In this document: positions 36,778 through 47,138 of the stretch, in pieces
How the letters are laid out: each line of letters starts with the position of its first letter
How positions within the stretch are numbered: the first letter of the stretch is position 1
NCBI RefSeq assembly: GCF_002608075.1
Contig: NZ_LAHA01000030.1
Location: forward strand, 64 to 64,063
Direction of reading: 5' to 3'
Length of the DNA: 64,000 nt
Source: Nostoc linckia z4
GTDB taxonomy: Bacteria > Cyanobacteriota > Cyanobacteriia > Cyanobacteriales > Nostocaceae
Made by a program: the position numbers and the translations under genes
Notes under the pieces: model-generated
The model's database searches: none
Seen by the model: the letters and a program-made list of their open reading frames with translations, nothing else
What the model was told of the DNA's origin: nothing

Positions 36778-37761
36778 ATGCCAATGACAAACGAAAGTAA
36801 CCAACCAATAGTCAGTGTAGTTATTCCTACACGTAACAGACCACAAATTGTTGTCAGAGGTGCTAAAAGTGCCTTGAGTCAGACACTACAATCCATTGAA
36901 GTGATTGTGATAGTGGATGGCCCAGATCGGCAAACAGTCGATGCGCTATCTCAGATTGGCGATCCCAGACTCAGAGTAATAGAATTACCACAAAATATTG
37001 GCCCATCAGGTGCTAGAAACACCGGGGTGAGGGAAGCTAAAGGCACTTGGATAGCATTTTTAGATGATGATGACCAATGGCTACCACAAAAATTGGAACG
37101 TCAATTAGAACTAGCGACTAGTTCTACTTATGAGTTTCCAGTTGTTGCCAGCCGTTTCATTTCTCGGACTCCAAAAGGTGACTTTATTTGCCCAAGAAGG
37201 TTACCTCAAGCCTCGGAACCTTTAAGCGAATATCTTTTTGTTCGGAACTCTTTTTTTAAAGGAGAAGGATGCATACAAACCTCTACTCTTTTTGTGAAAA
37301 AAGAGTTAATGGAAAAAATGCCTTTAGAAGAAAAATTTCCCAGACACGAGGATTGGGAGTGGTTGCTGCGGGTGAATGCAATGGAAAATGCACAAATTCT
37401 ATTTGTACCTGAAGCGATGGCAATCTGGCATTCAGAAATGGGAATCAAACGTTTGAGTAACGTTCATGATTGGAAATATTCTTTGGATTGGATTCGTTCA
37501 ACTCGTCATTTAGTAACACCAAAAGCTTATTCAGGTTTTATTGCAACAATTGTTAGCCATTTTGCGTCATCAGCAGGTGATTGGAAAGCTTTTTTGCCTC
37601 TATTGTGGGAATCTATACGCTTGGGTAAGCCAAGACCAATGGATATATGTTTGTACCTAACAATGTGGTTAATTCCTCAAGATCTCAGACAGCGAATTCG
37701 TTCTCTTTTCAAAAAAAATTCCCAAACAAAACCAACTGTTTTGAAAGAAATCTCACCTTGA
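36778..37761 (+). CDS. family 2 glycosyltransferase
   Basis: A 327-residue GT-A-fold transferase: SVVIPTRNRPQIV (nucleotide-binding strand, about 9-22), ALSQT, IVIVDG, GPSGARNTGVREA, and the metal-binding FLDDDDQW (about 94-101). The later EDWEWLLRV (about 197-205) is the usual acceptor-side acidic motif. It is cytoplasmic and acts on the lipid-linked glycan. Two possible ATG starts are two codons apart; the first is used. Confidence 0.92.
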   Translation: MPMTNESNQPIVSVVIPTRNRPQIVVRGAKSALSQTLQSIEVIVIVDGPDRQTVDALSQIGDPRLRVIELPQNIGPSGARNTGVREAKGTWIAFLDDDDQWLPQKLERQLELATSSTYEFPVVASRFISRTPKGDFICPRRLPQASEPLSEYLFVRNSFFKGEGCIQTSTLFVKKELMEKMPLEEKFPRHEDWEWLLRVNAMENAQILFVPEAMAIWHSEMGIKRLSNVHDWKYSLDWIRSTRHLVTPKAYSGFIATIVSHFASSAGDWKAFLPLLWESIRLGKPRPMDICLYLTMWLIPQDLRQRIRSLFKKNSQTKPTVLKEISP

Positions 37762-37965
37762 AGTGAGTTAGTTGACTGATATACTGAGGTATCAAAAAGA
37801 TGTGTTGTCAGTTAAACCCCTTGATGTGTCTCATTAACTGGCAACTCATATAAACTGTACCTCTAGCTGGCTATCAGCAATACTGCAACATTACTCAAAT
37901 ACTTTTATGTTTATCAAAAGCCATAGAAGTGAATTTAATTTTTAAAATCTACTCTGCATAATGAT

Positions 37966-39042
37966 ATGAACAAAAAATTGAATTTGCTACAAGTATACCG
38001 TGGTATTGCTGCTATCCTCGTAGTCTTATCTCATGGCGGTCGTATCCTTTCTCGCGAATTCGATCGCAATACTTTATTACAAATATTTCATTTTGGTTGG
38101 ATAGGTGTTGATTTCTTTTTCGTACTAAGTGGATTTATTATATTTTATATACACCAATATGATATTGGTAAACCAAATAAATTAAAATCTTTCATTATCA
38201 AACGATTTATTCGCATATATCCATTGTATTGGATTGTTTTGGCTACCAAACTTCTAGCTTCTACGTTTGCCAATTATAAAGATACGATTTTGCAAACAAG
38301 TGCAGGTGAAGTTTTTAAAGCTTTTTTATTACTGCCCCAAGACAATGATATCCTTAACACTAAATTTATTGGTGTCAGTTGGACGCTTACTTATGAAATT
38401 TTTTTCTACTGTCTGTTTGCGGGATTAATTTTGTTCAACACCAAGATTTACAAAGCTATAATCGTTGCTTGGATAACTGGTGTCATTCTCAATCTATTCA
38501 ATCTTTTACCAATTAGCAACAATTTTTTATTAATGTTTATATTTGACGAACACAATCTAGAATTCGTCCTTGGTTGTTTAGCTGCATATACTATCTCTCA
38601 ATCCAAATTTAAGTTTAAAAATTCATTAATATACACTTCTCTTTTTCTCTTGGTATTATCAATAATCAATACAAGAGATGGTGAATTTAATGTATCAGGT
38701 ATTCCCACATTAATAGGCTATGGTCTTCCCTTTACTCTTCTAATTATTGGCTCTGTATATTTAGAAATGTCAAGCAAGATCGATGTACCATTGATTTTAA
38801 TTTACCTGGGAGATGCTTCTTATTCCATATATTTAACACATGGTTTTTTCTTAAGTAATATCAGTAAAATTTTGGATGCGTTAGCAAGGAAGAGTGCAGT
38901 ATTATACGCAATAATCAATTTCAATATCATTGCCTTTGTCACTGTGGTCATAGCAGTAGCTATGGGATGCTTGATTCATACCTACCTAGAAAAGCCATTA
39001 ATTACAAATCTCAGAAACAAAGTATTTGCTAAAATTACCTGA
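37966..39042 (+). CDS. acyltransferase 3 (OafA-like) membrane protein
   Basis: A 358-residue protein with about ten membrane helices. The family hallmarks are LLQVYRGIAAILVVLSHGGRI (catalytic His about 23) and GVDFFFVLSGFIIFY. RRxxRIxPLYW-like KRFIRIYPLYWIV and SYSIYLTHGF near the C-terminus complete the set. It O-acylates (often acetylates) sugars in exported polysaccharides. It sits within the exopolysaccharide locus, so the target is probably that glycan. Confidence 0.92.
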   Translation: MNKKLNLLQVYRGIAAILVVLSHGGRILSREFDRNTLLQIFHFGWIGVDFFFVLSGFIIFYIHQYDIGKPNKLKSFIIKRFIRIYPLYWIVLATKLLASTFANYKDTILQTSAGEVFKAFLLLPQDNDILNTKFIGVSWTLTYEIFFYCLFAGLILFNTKIYKAIIVAWITGVILNLFNLLPISNNFLLMFIFDEHNLEFVLGCLAAYTISQSKFKFKNSLIYTSLFLLVLSIINTRDGEFNVSGIPTLIGYGLPFTLLIIGSVYLEMSSKIDVPLILIYLGDASYSIYLTHGFFLSNISKILDALARKSAVLYAIINFNIIAFVTVVIAVAMGCLIHTYLEKPLITNLRNKVFAKIT

Positions 39043-39110
39043 AACAACCATACACTCAGGCAACTAGTTTAATCTCTTGTCTGTGTCCACCATGATGCAT
39101 ACTCCAAACA

Positions 39111-40388
39111 ATGAGAAAACTTCTACTTTCTGCCGAACAACTACTTACAGTTATTTGCTTAATAATTTATTCAGGAACTCCGTTAGATCCATTTCTGACT
39201 GATGGTTTCACCTTGCAAGAAGGTGATAGAACCATATTTAGATTACTTTACACTCTGACATATGCAATAGCTTTTTTATTAATTATTCTCCGATGGAAGA
39301 AAGTTATCTACGTTATTAGTAAAAATAGGCTTATTTGGCTCTTAGTTGGAGTTTGTGCAATTTCTAGTTTTTGGTCTTTAGATCCAGATACAACTATACG
39401 TAGGGTTTTTGGTCTAGTAGGAACTACATTTTTTGGAGTTTATTTAGCTTCGCGCTACACCTTAAAAGAACAACTGAAAATGTGTACTTATATGCTTGGC
39501 ATCTCAGCAATAGCGTGTTTCCTAGTTGTTTTTTTGATGCCACAGTATGGCCTTGGAGTGGATGAACATGCAACTGCTTGGAGAGGAATATATTCACAGA
39601 AAAATATCCTTGGTAGGAGATTTGCACTGAGTGGAGCAATATTTTTCTTTATTGCTATGACTACTCGGCAAAATCGCTGGGTTTCGTGGCTTGGCTATAT
39701 GGCTTCTGCAATACTTGTGTTATTCTCAAGCTCAGCAACATCTTTAGGCAATCTACTCGTAGTTACAGCAGCTTTTCCTGTATATCACAGAATTTTACGC
39801 TTTAGGTATACAATCTTGATACCTACCTTGACATTTATAGCCACTGTAAGTATTGCTTTTTATGCCTTGTTTGTAACATACGCCGATCAAATTTTGGGAA
39901 GCGTAGGTAAAGACACTACGTTAACTGGACGCTCAGAGATATGGCCTGCTGTCTTCGAGATGATAGGGAGAAAACCCTTACTTGGATATGGCTATGGAGC
40001 ATTCTGGTTTGGTGCTGATACTTCTGGTGCGGCCTATGTACAAGAGTCAATAGGATGGCCTGCTCCTAGTGCCCACAATGGATTTTTGGATCTCTGGTTA
40101 GCTGTAGGTTTAGTGGGACTTTTAGTTTTCCTAGCGGGATTCTTAACTAGTTTTTTCCGAGGCATATATTTAATCAGATTAAATAAAGTATTTGAAAAGA
40201 ATGTATGGCTACTAATATATTTAACCTTTATCGCTTTTTCCAACTTTACTGAAACTATACTAATCGAGCAAAATTCAATTGAATGGACACTATATGTGTC
40301 GGCCATTTTATCAAGTCAAGTATCTCTGAATTTCAACAAAAATTATAAAAATACAATTGGTGTACATACTGAACAATTGGAAATTTAA
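39111..40388 (+). CDS. O-antigen ligase/polymerase (Wzy-like)
   Basis: A 425-residue polytopic protein with about ten helices. A periplasmic loop has WRGIYSQKNILGR, and a second region includes GYGYGAFW and PSAHNGFLDLWLAVG. These are the family features of O-antigen ligase/Wzy polymerases (Arg and His in the loops). It would join repeat units to make the polymer at the periplasmic face, downstream of the flippase. Polymerase versus ligase cannot be settled from sequence; no second candidate is in the locus, so polymerase is preferred. Confidence 0.86.
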   Translation: MRKLLLSAEQLLTVICLIIYSGTPLDPFLTDGFTLQEGDRTIFRLLYTLTYAIAFLLIILRWKKVIYVISKNRLIWLLVGVCAISSFWSLDPDTTIRRVFGLVGTTFFGVYLASRYTLKEQLKMCTYMLGISAIACFLVVFLMPQYGLGVDEHATAWRGIYSQKNILGRRFALSGAIFFFIAMTTRQNRWVSWLGYMASAILVLFSSSATSLGNLLVVTAAFPVYHRILRFRYTILIPTLTFIATVSIAFYALFVTYADQILGSVGKDTTLTGRSEIWPAVFEMIGRKPLLGYGYGAFWFGADTSGAAYVQESIGWPAPSAHNGFLDLWLAVGLVGLLVFLAGFLTSFFRGIYLIRLNKVFEKNVWLLIYLTFIAFSNFTETILIEQNSIEWTLYVSAILSSQVSLNFNKNYKNTIGVHTEQLEI

Positions 40389-40436
40389 AATTTTCAAGCT
40401 AATTAATAATAAAATGTCACACTTCAGCCAAAGAAG

Positions 40437-41540
40437 ATGAATAAAACTAATCCTATTAAGATTGTCATGTTAGGCCCTAGCTTACTTCAGCAGGGCGGTA
40501 TTTCTGGTTACGAAAAGCTGTTTTTGGAGTATGCTCCTCCTGAAGTAAAAATATGTCATATCATTACCCATGAAGAAGGAAGTGTAGTTAAAAAAATTAC
40601 GGTATTTTTGAAAGCTATATGGAAATTTTTATGGATATTACTCAAGCAAGAGGCTGATATTGTTCAACTTCAAATTTCTCAGCGTGGAAGCATTTTGCGA
40701 CAAGCAATTATGATACTTTTAGCTTGGGTATTTCGGAAACCAATAATAATACATGCTCATGGTAGTCAATTCCATCTCTTCTACGATGGATTACCGAAAT
40801 CCATACAGCAACTGCTAAGTTGGATATTTGGCAAGTGCCAAAGGCTAATTGTATTATCTGAAAGTTGGAAAAACTTCTATATCAAAAATCTTGGTCTAGA
40901 ACCGGAAAAAGTTGTAGTTTTTTATAACCCAGTAAAAATTCCTGTAGAAGTTCCAAATCGTTCAATCCCTGACAAAGTTAATTTACTCTTTTTAGGACGA
41001 ATTGGCCAACGTAAAGGAGCATTTGACTTGATCGAAGCCATTTCTCTATTGCCTAAGGAACATCGAACTAAATTGAGTCTGATTATGGCAGGAGATGGAG
41101 AAGTAGAACAAGCGCGCAATTTAGTTACTACTTTAAATCTAGAAGATTACATCAAATTACCTGGGTGGATAGGCTCAGATGAGCGCGATATTCTCTTAAC
41201 TCAGGCAAATATTTTTGTACTGCCATCTTATAATGAAGGTCTCCCATTAGCAATGTTGGAAGCAATGGCTTGGGAATTACCAGTTGTAGTTACACCAGTA
41301 GGTGGTATACCTGAAATAGTTACTGATTTAGAAAATGGTTTCATTGTTAATCCAGGGAATCCAGAGGAGTTATCAAGTTCTTTAAAATCTTTGATTGAAA
41401 ATGAAGACTTGAGGTTTTCTTTGGGATTCAAAGCCAGAAAAAGTGTATTCGCTCTTGATATAAAAAATCATTGGATTGCTTTCTTGAAGTTATATCATTC
41501 GCTATTAAATTTAGATGTTCCAGTAAGTCTAAAAAGTTAG
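40437..41540 (+). CDS. family 4 glycosyltransferase
   Basis: A 367-residue GT-B-fold transferase. The N-terminal acceptor domain includes QQGGISGYEKL and IIIHAHGSQFH. The C-terminal donor domain has LLFLGRIGQRKGAFDLIEA (about 184-202) and the E-x7-E element EGLPLAMLEAMA (about 267-278). It is one of three glycosyltransferases in the exopolysaccharide locus. Its start lies 48 bp after the Wzy-like gene. Confidence 0.92.
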   Translation: MNKTNPIKIVMLGPSLLQQGGISGYEKLFLEYAPPEVKICHIITHEEGSVVKKITVFLKAIWKFLWILLKQEADIVQLQISQRGSILRQAIMILLAWVFRKPIIIHAHGSQFHLFYDGLPKSIQQLLSWIFGKCQRLIVLSESWKNFYIKNLGLEPEKVVVFYNPVKIPVEVPNRSIPDKVNLLFLGRIGQRKGAFDLIEAISLLPKEHRTKLSLIMAGDGEVEQARNLVTTLNLEDYIKLPGWIGSDERDILLTQANIFVLPSYNEGLPLAMLEAMAWELPVVVTPVGGIPEIVTDLENGFIVNPGNPEELSSSLKSLIENEDLRFSLGFKARKSVFALDIKNHWIAFLKLYHSLLNLDVPVSLKS

Positions 41541-41664
41541 TAATTAAAAAGATTACAAACTAGGAAAATCTAAATATGCAGCTTACTAACAGGGTTTCTA
41601 AATAAAGAAGCACATTACACAGCTGACAAGTGTTTTCGTCAAACAATTAAGAATTTAAGTTATC

Positions 41665-42861
41665 ATGGCATTAGCAAAAAGAGTATTAATTATCGTTGAA
41701 AATCTGCCAGTTCCCTTCGATCGACGAGTGTGGATGGAAGCGACTACTTTGCAAAAAGCAGGATATGAAGTTGCCGTAATTTCACCTACAGGTAATGGCT
41801 TTGATAAAGACTACGAGGTTATTGAGCAAATTCACATCTATCGTCATCCTCTACCACCAGAAGAAAGTTCGGTCGTTGGGTATCTCAGAGAGTATAGTTG
41901 GGCGATTAACTGGCAATTCCGCCTAGCCCAACGGGTGTGGCGAGAGCGTGGTTTTGATATCATCCATATTTGTAATCCACCGGATTTACTTTTTCTAGTA
42001 GCAGGGTGGTTTAAATTATTTCATGGTGTACGCATTCTTTTCGATCATCATGACCTCAGCCCTGAGATGTATGAAGCTAAGTACCAGCGTCGTGATATTT
42101 TTTATCAGGGATTACGGTTGGCTGAACGCTTGACATATGCGACAGCAGACATTGTAATTTCAACCAACGAATCCCATCGAGAGGTAGCTATTACCCGTGG
42201 GAAAAAGAAACCAGAGAAAGTCTTTGTAGTTCGTAGTGCGCCAGACCTATCCCGTTTTCGTCGAATGTCTCCAAATCCGAATTACCGTGCAGGTAGGGAC
42301 TACTTGGTGGGTTACATGGGTGTTATGGGGGAACCAGAGGGAATTGATTATCTCCTGAGAATGGTCAATTACATTGTTCGGAAAAAAAATCGCCAAGATA
42401 TTCACTTTATGCTGATCGGCAGTGGCCCTGCGGCAGACAAGCTCAAAGCCTTATCTAAAGAATTGGAAGTAACTGATTTCGTAGAATTCACAGGATTTAA
42501 ACAAGGTGAGGAACTTTTAGAGCGGCTCTCCAGTTGTGATGTGTGTGTGGAACCATCTCCTACATCTGCCTATAACGAAAACTGCACCATGAATAAAATT
42601 CTTGAATATATGGCTATGGGTAAAGCAATTGTGCAGTTTGATTTACGAGAGGGAAGACGTTCTGCACAAGAAGCTTCTCTCTATGCCAAACCGAATGATG
42701 AAGTGGAGTTTGCTGAGAAAATTCTAGAGCTTCTAGATTCCCCTGAACGCAGAGAAAAAATAGGAGCCGAGGGGCGACGCAGAATGGAAGAGATACTTGA
42801 GTGGCAATATCAAGTTCCGAAACTTTTAGAGGCATATGATAAGATTTTTAAAAGTCAGTAA
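41665..42861 (+). CDS. family 4 glycosyltransferase
   Basis: A 398-residue GT-B transferase. N-terminal ENLPVPFDRRVWMEATTL and FDHHDLSPEMYEAKY are typical of the WcaI/GT4 subgroup seen in exopolysaccharide loci. The donor half has GYMGVMGEPEGIDYLLRM and SPTSAYNENCTMNKILEYMAMGKAIV. In this group a catalytic E-x7-E is replaced by the N-E-N-C-T segment. It lies between the other GT4 gene and the tyrosine kinase gene. Confidence 0.92.
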   Translation: MALAKRVLIIVENLPVPFDRRVWMEATTLQKAGYEVAVISPTGNGFDKDYEVIEQIHIYRHPLPPEESSVVGYLREYSWAINWQFRLAQRVWRERGFDIIHICNPPDLLFLVAGWFKLFHGVRILFDHHDLSPEMYEAKYQRRDIFYQGLRLAERLTYATADIVISTNESHREVAITRGKKKPEKVFVVRSAPDLSRFRRMSPNPNYRAGRDYLVGYMGVMGEPEGIDYLLRMVNYIVRKKNRQDIHFMLIGSGPAADKLKALSKELEVTDFVEFTGFKQGEELLERLSSCDVCVEPSPTSAYNENCTMNKILEYMAMGKAIVQFDLREGRRSAQEASLYAKPNDEVEFAEKILELLDSPERREKIGAEGRRRMEEILEWQYQVPKLLEAYDKIFKSQ

Positions 42862-43185
42862 TTACCACCTTAAAATTTTCTAATCATTACTCATGAAGTT
42901 GGGTAATATCTAAATACTTAATATTGATACTGCGTCAAATCGTTAAGAAACCCTAAAATCAGCTAAAACCCATAGTTTTTCAAGGTTATTTCTGACGAAT
43001 GTGGCGCAATCATGCAAGAATGTGAACTCAATTTGTAACTTATATAGTCTATACTGTGTGTTATGCGTAAGGTTTTATGGTACAAGTGCTGTTAATTGTA
43101 GTGCCTTGTGCTTGCTCTAAGCCATAATATCTTTTAGTTTATCGCTCAAAAACTGTACTTTTGAAGATTTATGTCATAAAAATTT
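42862..43185. other. intergenic stretch before wzc-like gene
   Basis: About 324 bp, AT-rich. No hairpin or gene seen. It presumably holds a promoter for the Wzc-like gene. Confidence 0.5.
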
Positions 43186-45399
43186 ATGGAATCTAGAGAA
43201 ACTCTTGATTTAGACCTTAATCGTTATTTATTGATGTTGAAACGGTGGTGGGTACCTGCTGCCACCATTTTTATAGCTACAGTAATGCTCAGCGCAGTGG
43301 CCACAAGGTTTATCAAGCCGTCCTATGAAGCAGAAGGAAAATTATTGTTCAGAATTCCTTCTTTTAAAGTAGTGGGATCTAACCTTTTGCCGACAACCAC
43401 AGAAGGAGGATCTACAGGAGACCTCAAATCACTAATAGCATCTCAAAATCCTATAAACACTCAGATAGAAGTTATTTCGTCTCCTGCTTTATTGCAGAAG
43501 ACAATAGATAAATTACAACTCAAAGATCAAGAAGGTCAACCCCTAACAGTAAAAGCTCTACAAAAATCGCTGATATTAAAAATTATTGGCGGAACAGATG
43601 TATTACGAGTTACTTATGCGAGCCTTAACGCAGAAGAAGCTGCCGCAGTGGTCAACACAGTGATGAATGTTTATCTAGAAAATGATATTCTCACAAATCG
43701 TTCAGAGGCAGCATCAACTCGTCAATTTATTGCTAGGCAGCTTCCAAAAACTCAAGAGGCTGTTGATAAAGCAGAACGAGAACTACGTATATTTAAGCAG
43801 AAAAACCGCATTGCAGATCTAACAGAAGAAACAAAGTCGGCCGTAGGGATTATTGGAAATTTAAATAACGAGATTAATACTGTTCAGGCTCAATTGGATG
43901 AAGTCAATGCTCAAACCAATGAACTGCGACAGAAAGTAAATTTGAGTTCTCAAAATGCGATCGCTGTCAGTGCCTTAAGTCAGTCACCAGCTGTACAGGG
44001 AATCTTGACACAACTTCAAGATATTGAGCGGCAGTTAGCAAGTGAGCGCAGCCGTTTCCAAGATGATAACCCAGCAATTATTAATTTAGAAGCAAAAAAA
44101 GCTAATTTAAGAGCTTTACTACAGCAGCAAATTTCCCAAACAGTTGGTAGCAACGCACAAGTTCCTCAAAATTTATTGCAAATTGGAGAACTCAGACAAA
44201 CTTTAATCCAAGATTTTCTGCAATCAGAAGTGCAACGTTTTGGCTTAAGTCAAAGACTCGCTTCTTTGTATAATTCTCGCACCAACTATCAAAAGCGCGT
44301 GCAAGTAATACCACAATTAATACAAAATCAGCGGGAATTAGAGCGGAAACTTGAAGTTGCAGAATCAACATATCAAACTTTATTGAAAAAAGTTCAAGAA
44401 TTACAGTTAGTTGAGAACACCAATACAGCAAGTTCTCGGATTATTGCTCAGGCTTTAGTGCCCACTGACCCAGTAGCAGGCAAAAAATTTCTCGTTTTAC
44501 TCTTAGGAATAATGTTGGGTTTATTTTTAGCTACAACAACTGTTCTATTCTTAGGTATGAGAGATAGATCTCTGAAAACACTCAGAGAAGTTAGAGATAT
44601 ATTTAGATATACCTTACTGGGAATTGTTCCTCTGTCCGTGAAAAAGGTTCGCTCTCGTTTTTCAAGTGCAGAATCAATAACTCAAAAAGTTGCTGTCCGA
44701 GACATGCCTTACTCTTTAACAAGTGAAATGTATCGGATGATTCAAGCAAATTTAAAATTCTTGAGTTCCGATAAAGTACTTAAAACAATTGTAGTCACTA
44801 GCGCAGTTCCTAAAGAAGGCAAGTCTACAGTTTCAGCGAATTTAGCAGCAGCGATCGCTCAACTAGGACGTAAAGTTTTACTAATTGATGCAGATATGCG
44901 AGTTCCTTCTCAGCATCATCTGTGGGAATTAACCAATGCAGTTGGTCTAAGTGAGGTTCTTGTAGGTCAAGCTGAATTTAATACGGCTGTATCCAAAGTA
45001 ATGGATAACCTTGATGTCTTAACAGCTGGAGTTAGACCTCCCAACCCACTTGCTTTGCTTGACTCAAAACGTATGGCATCATTAATTGACAATTTTTCAT
45101 CCCAATCTAATTATGATTTTGTCATTATTGATGCTCCTCCCCTTCTGTTAGCTGCTGATGCTTTAACCTTAAGTCAAATGACTGATGGGATTTTGTTAGT
45201 AGCTCGTCCTGGAGTAATTGATTCTAACAGTGCTAACGCGGCTCAAGAAATGTTAGAAAGATCCAACTATAATGTGCTGGGTTTAGTTGTCAATGGAATC
45301 ATTGATAAAAATGAATCTAGTACCTATATGTATCACGGTCACGAATATTTCCAACCAAGGGAATTGACAAAAGAATTTAAGGGACTTGCCAAAAAATAA
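43186..45399 (+). CDS. Wzc-like polysaccharide co-polymerase / tyrosine autokinase
   Basis: A 737-residue membrane protein. The N-terminal Wzz domain has one helix (about 22-41), followed by a long periplasmic coiled-coil region (about 180-420) and a second helix (about 435-456). A cytoplasmic BY-kinase domain follows: Walker A PKEGKST (about 542-548), Walker A' LLIDADMR and Walker B FVIIDAPPLL. The C-terminal tail has a short tyrosine cluster, TYMYHGHEYF (about 712-721). It controls chain length and export, working with the Wza-like protein at 48.1 kb. It is followed by an intrinsic terminator. Confidence 0.94.
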   Translation: MESRETLDLDLNRYLLMLKRWWVPAATIFIATVMLSAVATRFIKPSYEAEGKLLFRIPSFKVVGSNLLPTTTEGGSTGDLKSLIASQNPINTQIEVISSPALLQKTIDKLQLKDQEGQPLTVKALQKSLILKIIGGTDVLRVTYASLNAEEAAAVVNTVMNVYLENDILTNRSEAASTRQFIARQLPKTQEAVDKAERELRIFKQKNRIADLTEETKSAVGIIGNLNNEINTVQAQLDEVNAQTNELRQKVNLSSQNAIAVSALSQSPAVQGILTQLQDIERQLASERSRFQDDNPAIINLEAKKANLRALLQQQISQTVGSNAQVPQNLLQIGELRQTLIQDFLQSEVQRFGLSQRLASLYNSRTNYQKRVQVIPQLIQNQRELERKLEVAESTYQTLLKKVQELQLVENTNTASSRIIAQALVPTDPVAGKKFLVLLLGIMLGLFLATTTVLFLGMRDRSLKTLREVRDIFRYTLLGIVPLSVKKVRSRFSSAESITQKVAVRDMPYSLTSEMYRMIQANLKFLSSDKVLKTIVVTSAVPKEGKSTVSANLAAAIAQLGRKVLLIDADMRVPSQHHLWELTNAVGLSEVLVGQAEFNTAVSKVMDNLDVLTAGVRPPNPLALLDSKRMASLIDNFSSQSNYDFVIIDAPPLLLAADALTLSQMTDGILLVARPGVIDSNSANAAQEMLERSNYNVLGLVVNGIIDKNESSTYMYHGHEYFQPRELTKEFKGLAKK

Positions 45400-45722
45400 A
45401 AGTTCCATTGTAGTTTATCTTGGTTATACCAACATTTCTTACACCAATCAAACGTTAAGCGGAGCTTTGTTTGCTCCGCTTTTAGTTCAGATGGTATTTA
45501 TTTGATAACAATCTTAAGAATTACAATTTTATCTAATACTAATTGAAAAAATAATGCGACGTTCTGTCGGTTTTCTTAGTGCATGAATTTTTAATTGGTA
45601 TAAAGCTTTGTAGTCCTTTGTAAGCCTTCAGTAAAAATAGGTTGTAAACAAAAATACTGTAGAAATCAGAATTTTGCTATACAACCCATTCGTAAACTAT
45701 TTAGTACTACTTAAATTCAGCA
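45400..45722. other. spacer between convergent wzc-like and beta-helix genes
   Basis: Contains the terminator at 45457-45483. Otherwise AT-rich with no gene. Confidence 0.6.
45457..45483 (+). terminator. intrinsic terminator after wzc-like gene
   Basis: Perfect 9-bp stem AAGCGGAGC / GCTCCGCTT with a seven-base loop, followed by T residues. Confidence 0.9.
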
Positions 45723-47138
45723 CTATTGAATTTCGTATGCTCCTCTATCGGTTGCTGAACCTCTTATACGGGGGTTACCGAGAAAATCAGTTTTCAAAAA
45801 ATCGAACTTAGTACCACTATTGATTGCTCGACTTGTCGATCTTACTCTAAAATCCTTGCCGCCAGCATTAACAAACTGCGGATCTGCGACAATATCGTTA
45901 GAACCCCTACCACTTGCGCTATAACCATTACTGTTATAAAGGTTATAGTTGAAAGTGGTGTTGATATTTTTTCCGTTGTTCATGTTTATCGGCTTACCAC
46001 TTTGAGAATAGAGAATGTTATTTAGAACTCTCACATTCCTAGTGTCATTCATCGAGATTTGTCCGTATGAAATTTCTGGAGTCTGGTTATTCGTGTAAGA
46101 AGTGTTATTGATGACATCGATATTGTCAGTTCTAAATGCATGAATGCCACCACCACCATTTTCATACACAACGTTGTTAGCAATCAAAATACGGCCTTGA
46201 TACGGTGGTAATTTCGATCCTGCCTCATCATTTCTTCCACGGTCAAAAATTATTCCGTTACCGTCTTGTTTCTTGCCGTTATAAATCCAGGGAACGTACA
46301 GTCTATTTCTATAGACCTTGTTGTTCGTTATAATCATTCTGTAGTTGCTCTGATTACCGTCATAGTTCCAATTCTTTAGAAAGGAAATGCCACTACAACC
46401 AAAGGGTGAATACCAAGCATTATTATATACTTCGTTATTACTCACCGTTATGTAATCCACTTCAAGTCCTGTAATGCCTCCTCCTCCACAGTCATGTATC
46501 TTGCTGTTGAGAATACGAATATGATGAGGCCGAGCTTTTGTTCGCCCATCTATAGTAATGCAACTGCCGCTAGTTCTTGGGTTTCCAGTGTTATACTGTT
46601 GACTCAGGGCATAGCTGAGACTGATATTACTGTTATTTCCTTCAATTTCTATGCCGTTGACCTCGATGTAGGAAGCTCCATCTTTAATCCAAATTCCATG
46701 CCATCCATCGTGCTCGATTTTCGGCGAATGTCCAGGGTACGCTTTATATGTAATCCATGCATTTGACGAACCTGAACGTGTAATCACTAATACCGAGTTT
46801 GCTGGGCTTGAATTCCTGTATACTCCATTCATTAAAAATACTGTATCACCCGCTTTGGTGAGGTTTGCCGCTCTTTGAGGAGTTCTAAACGGCGATGAGG
46901 GAGTGAGTCCGCTATTGTTGTCGTTGCCAGTACCGCTAACGTAATATGTCGTCCCAGCAGCAGTAATAGCACTGATGAGCTTGCGATTGGGTAGTTTATT
47001 TTCTTGAACAGTGGATGATTGAGGAACATCTCTAACTACAGACTCTGTTATCTTCTGCCCTTGAAGCATACCCGTTAATGCCCAGGGAAGTACAACAGAT
47101 GCACTCAAACTGAGAAAACTCAAACCATGAATCATCAT
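45723..47138 (-). CDS. secreted right-handed parallel beta-helix protein
   Basis: A 471-residue protein with a hydrophobic N-terminal signal segment (about 3-24). YYVSGTGNDNNSG and TPQRAA..AGDTVFLMNGVY form the DUF1565-like start of the helix (about 65-107). Repeated turns rich in Asn and of the type NN[EK]VY[NR]N follow from about 200 to 400. The C-terminal DRGAYE motif (about 465-470) is typical of such proteins. The fold occurs in polysaccharide lyases, epimerases and adhesins; a role in processing or binding the exopolysaccharide is likely from context, but catalytic residues were not identified. Confidence 0.85.
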   Translation of the reverse strand: MMIHGLSFLSLSASVVLPWALTGMLQGQKITESVVRDVPQSSTVQENKLPNRKLISAITAAGTTYYVSGTGNDNNSGLTPSSPFRTPQRAANLTKAGDTVFLMNGVYRNSSPANSVLVITRSGSSNAWITYKAYPGHSPKIEHDGWHGIWIKDGASYIEVNGIEIEGNNSNISLSYALSQQYNTGNPRTSGSCITIDGRTKARPHHIRILNSKIHDCGGGGITGLEVDYITVSNNEVYNNAWYSPFGCSGISFLKNWNYDGNQSNYRMIITNNKVYRNRLYVPWIYNGKKQDGNGIIFDRGRNDEAGSKLPPYQGRILIANNVVYENGGGGIHAFRTDNIDVINNTSYTNNQTPEISYGQISMNDTRNVRVLNNILYSQSGKPINMNNGKNINTTFNYNLYNSNGYSASGRGSNDIVADPQFVNAGGKDFRVRSTSRAINSGTKFDFLKTDFLGNPRIRGSATDRGAYEIQ

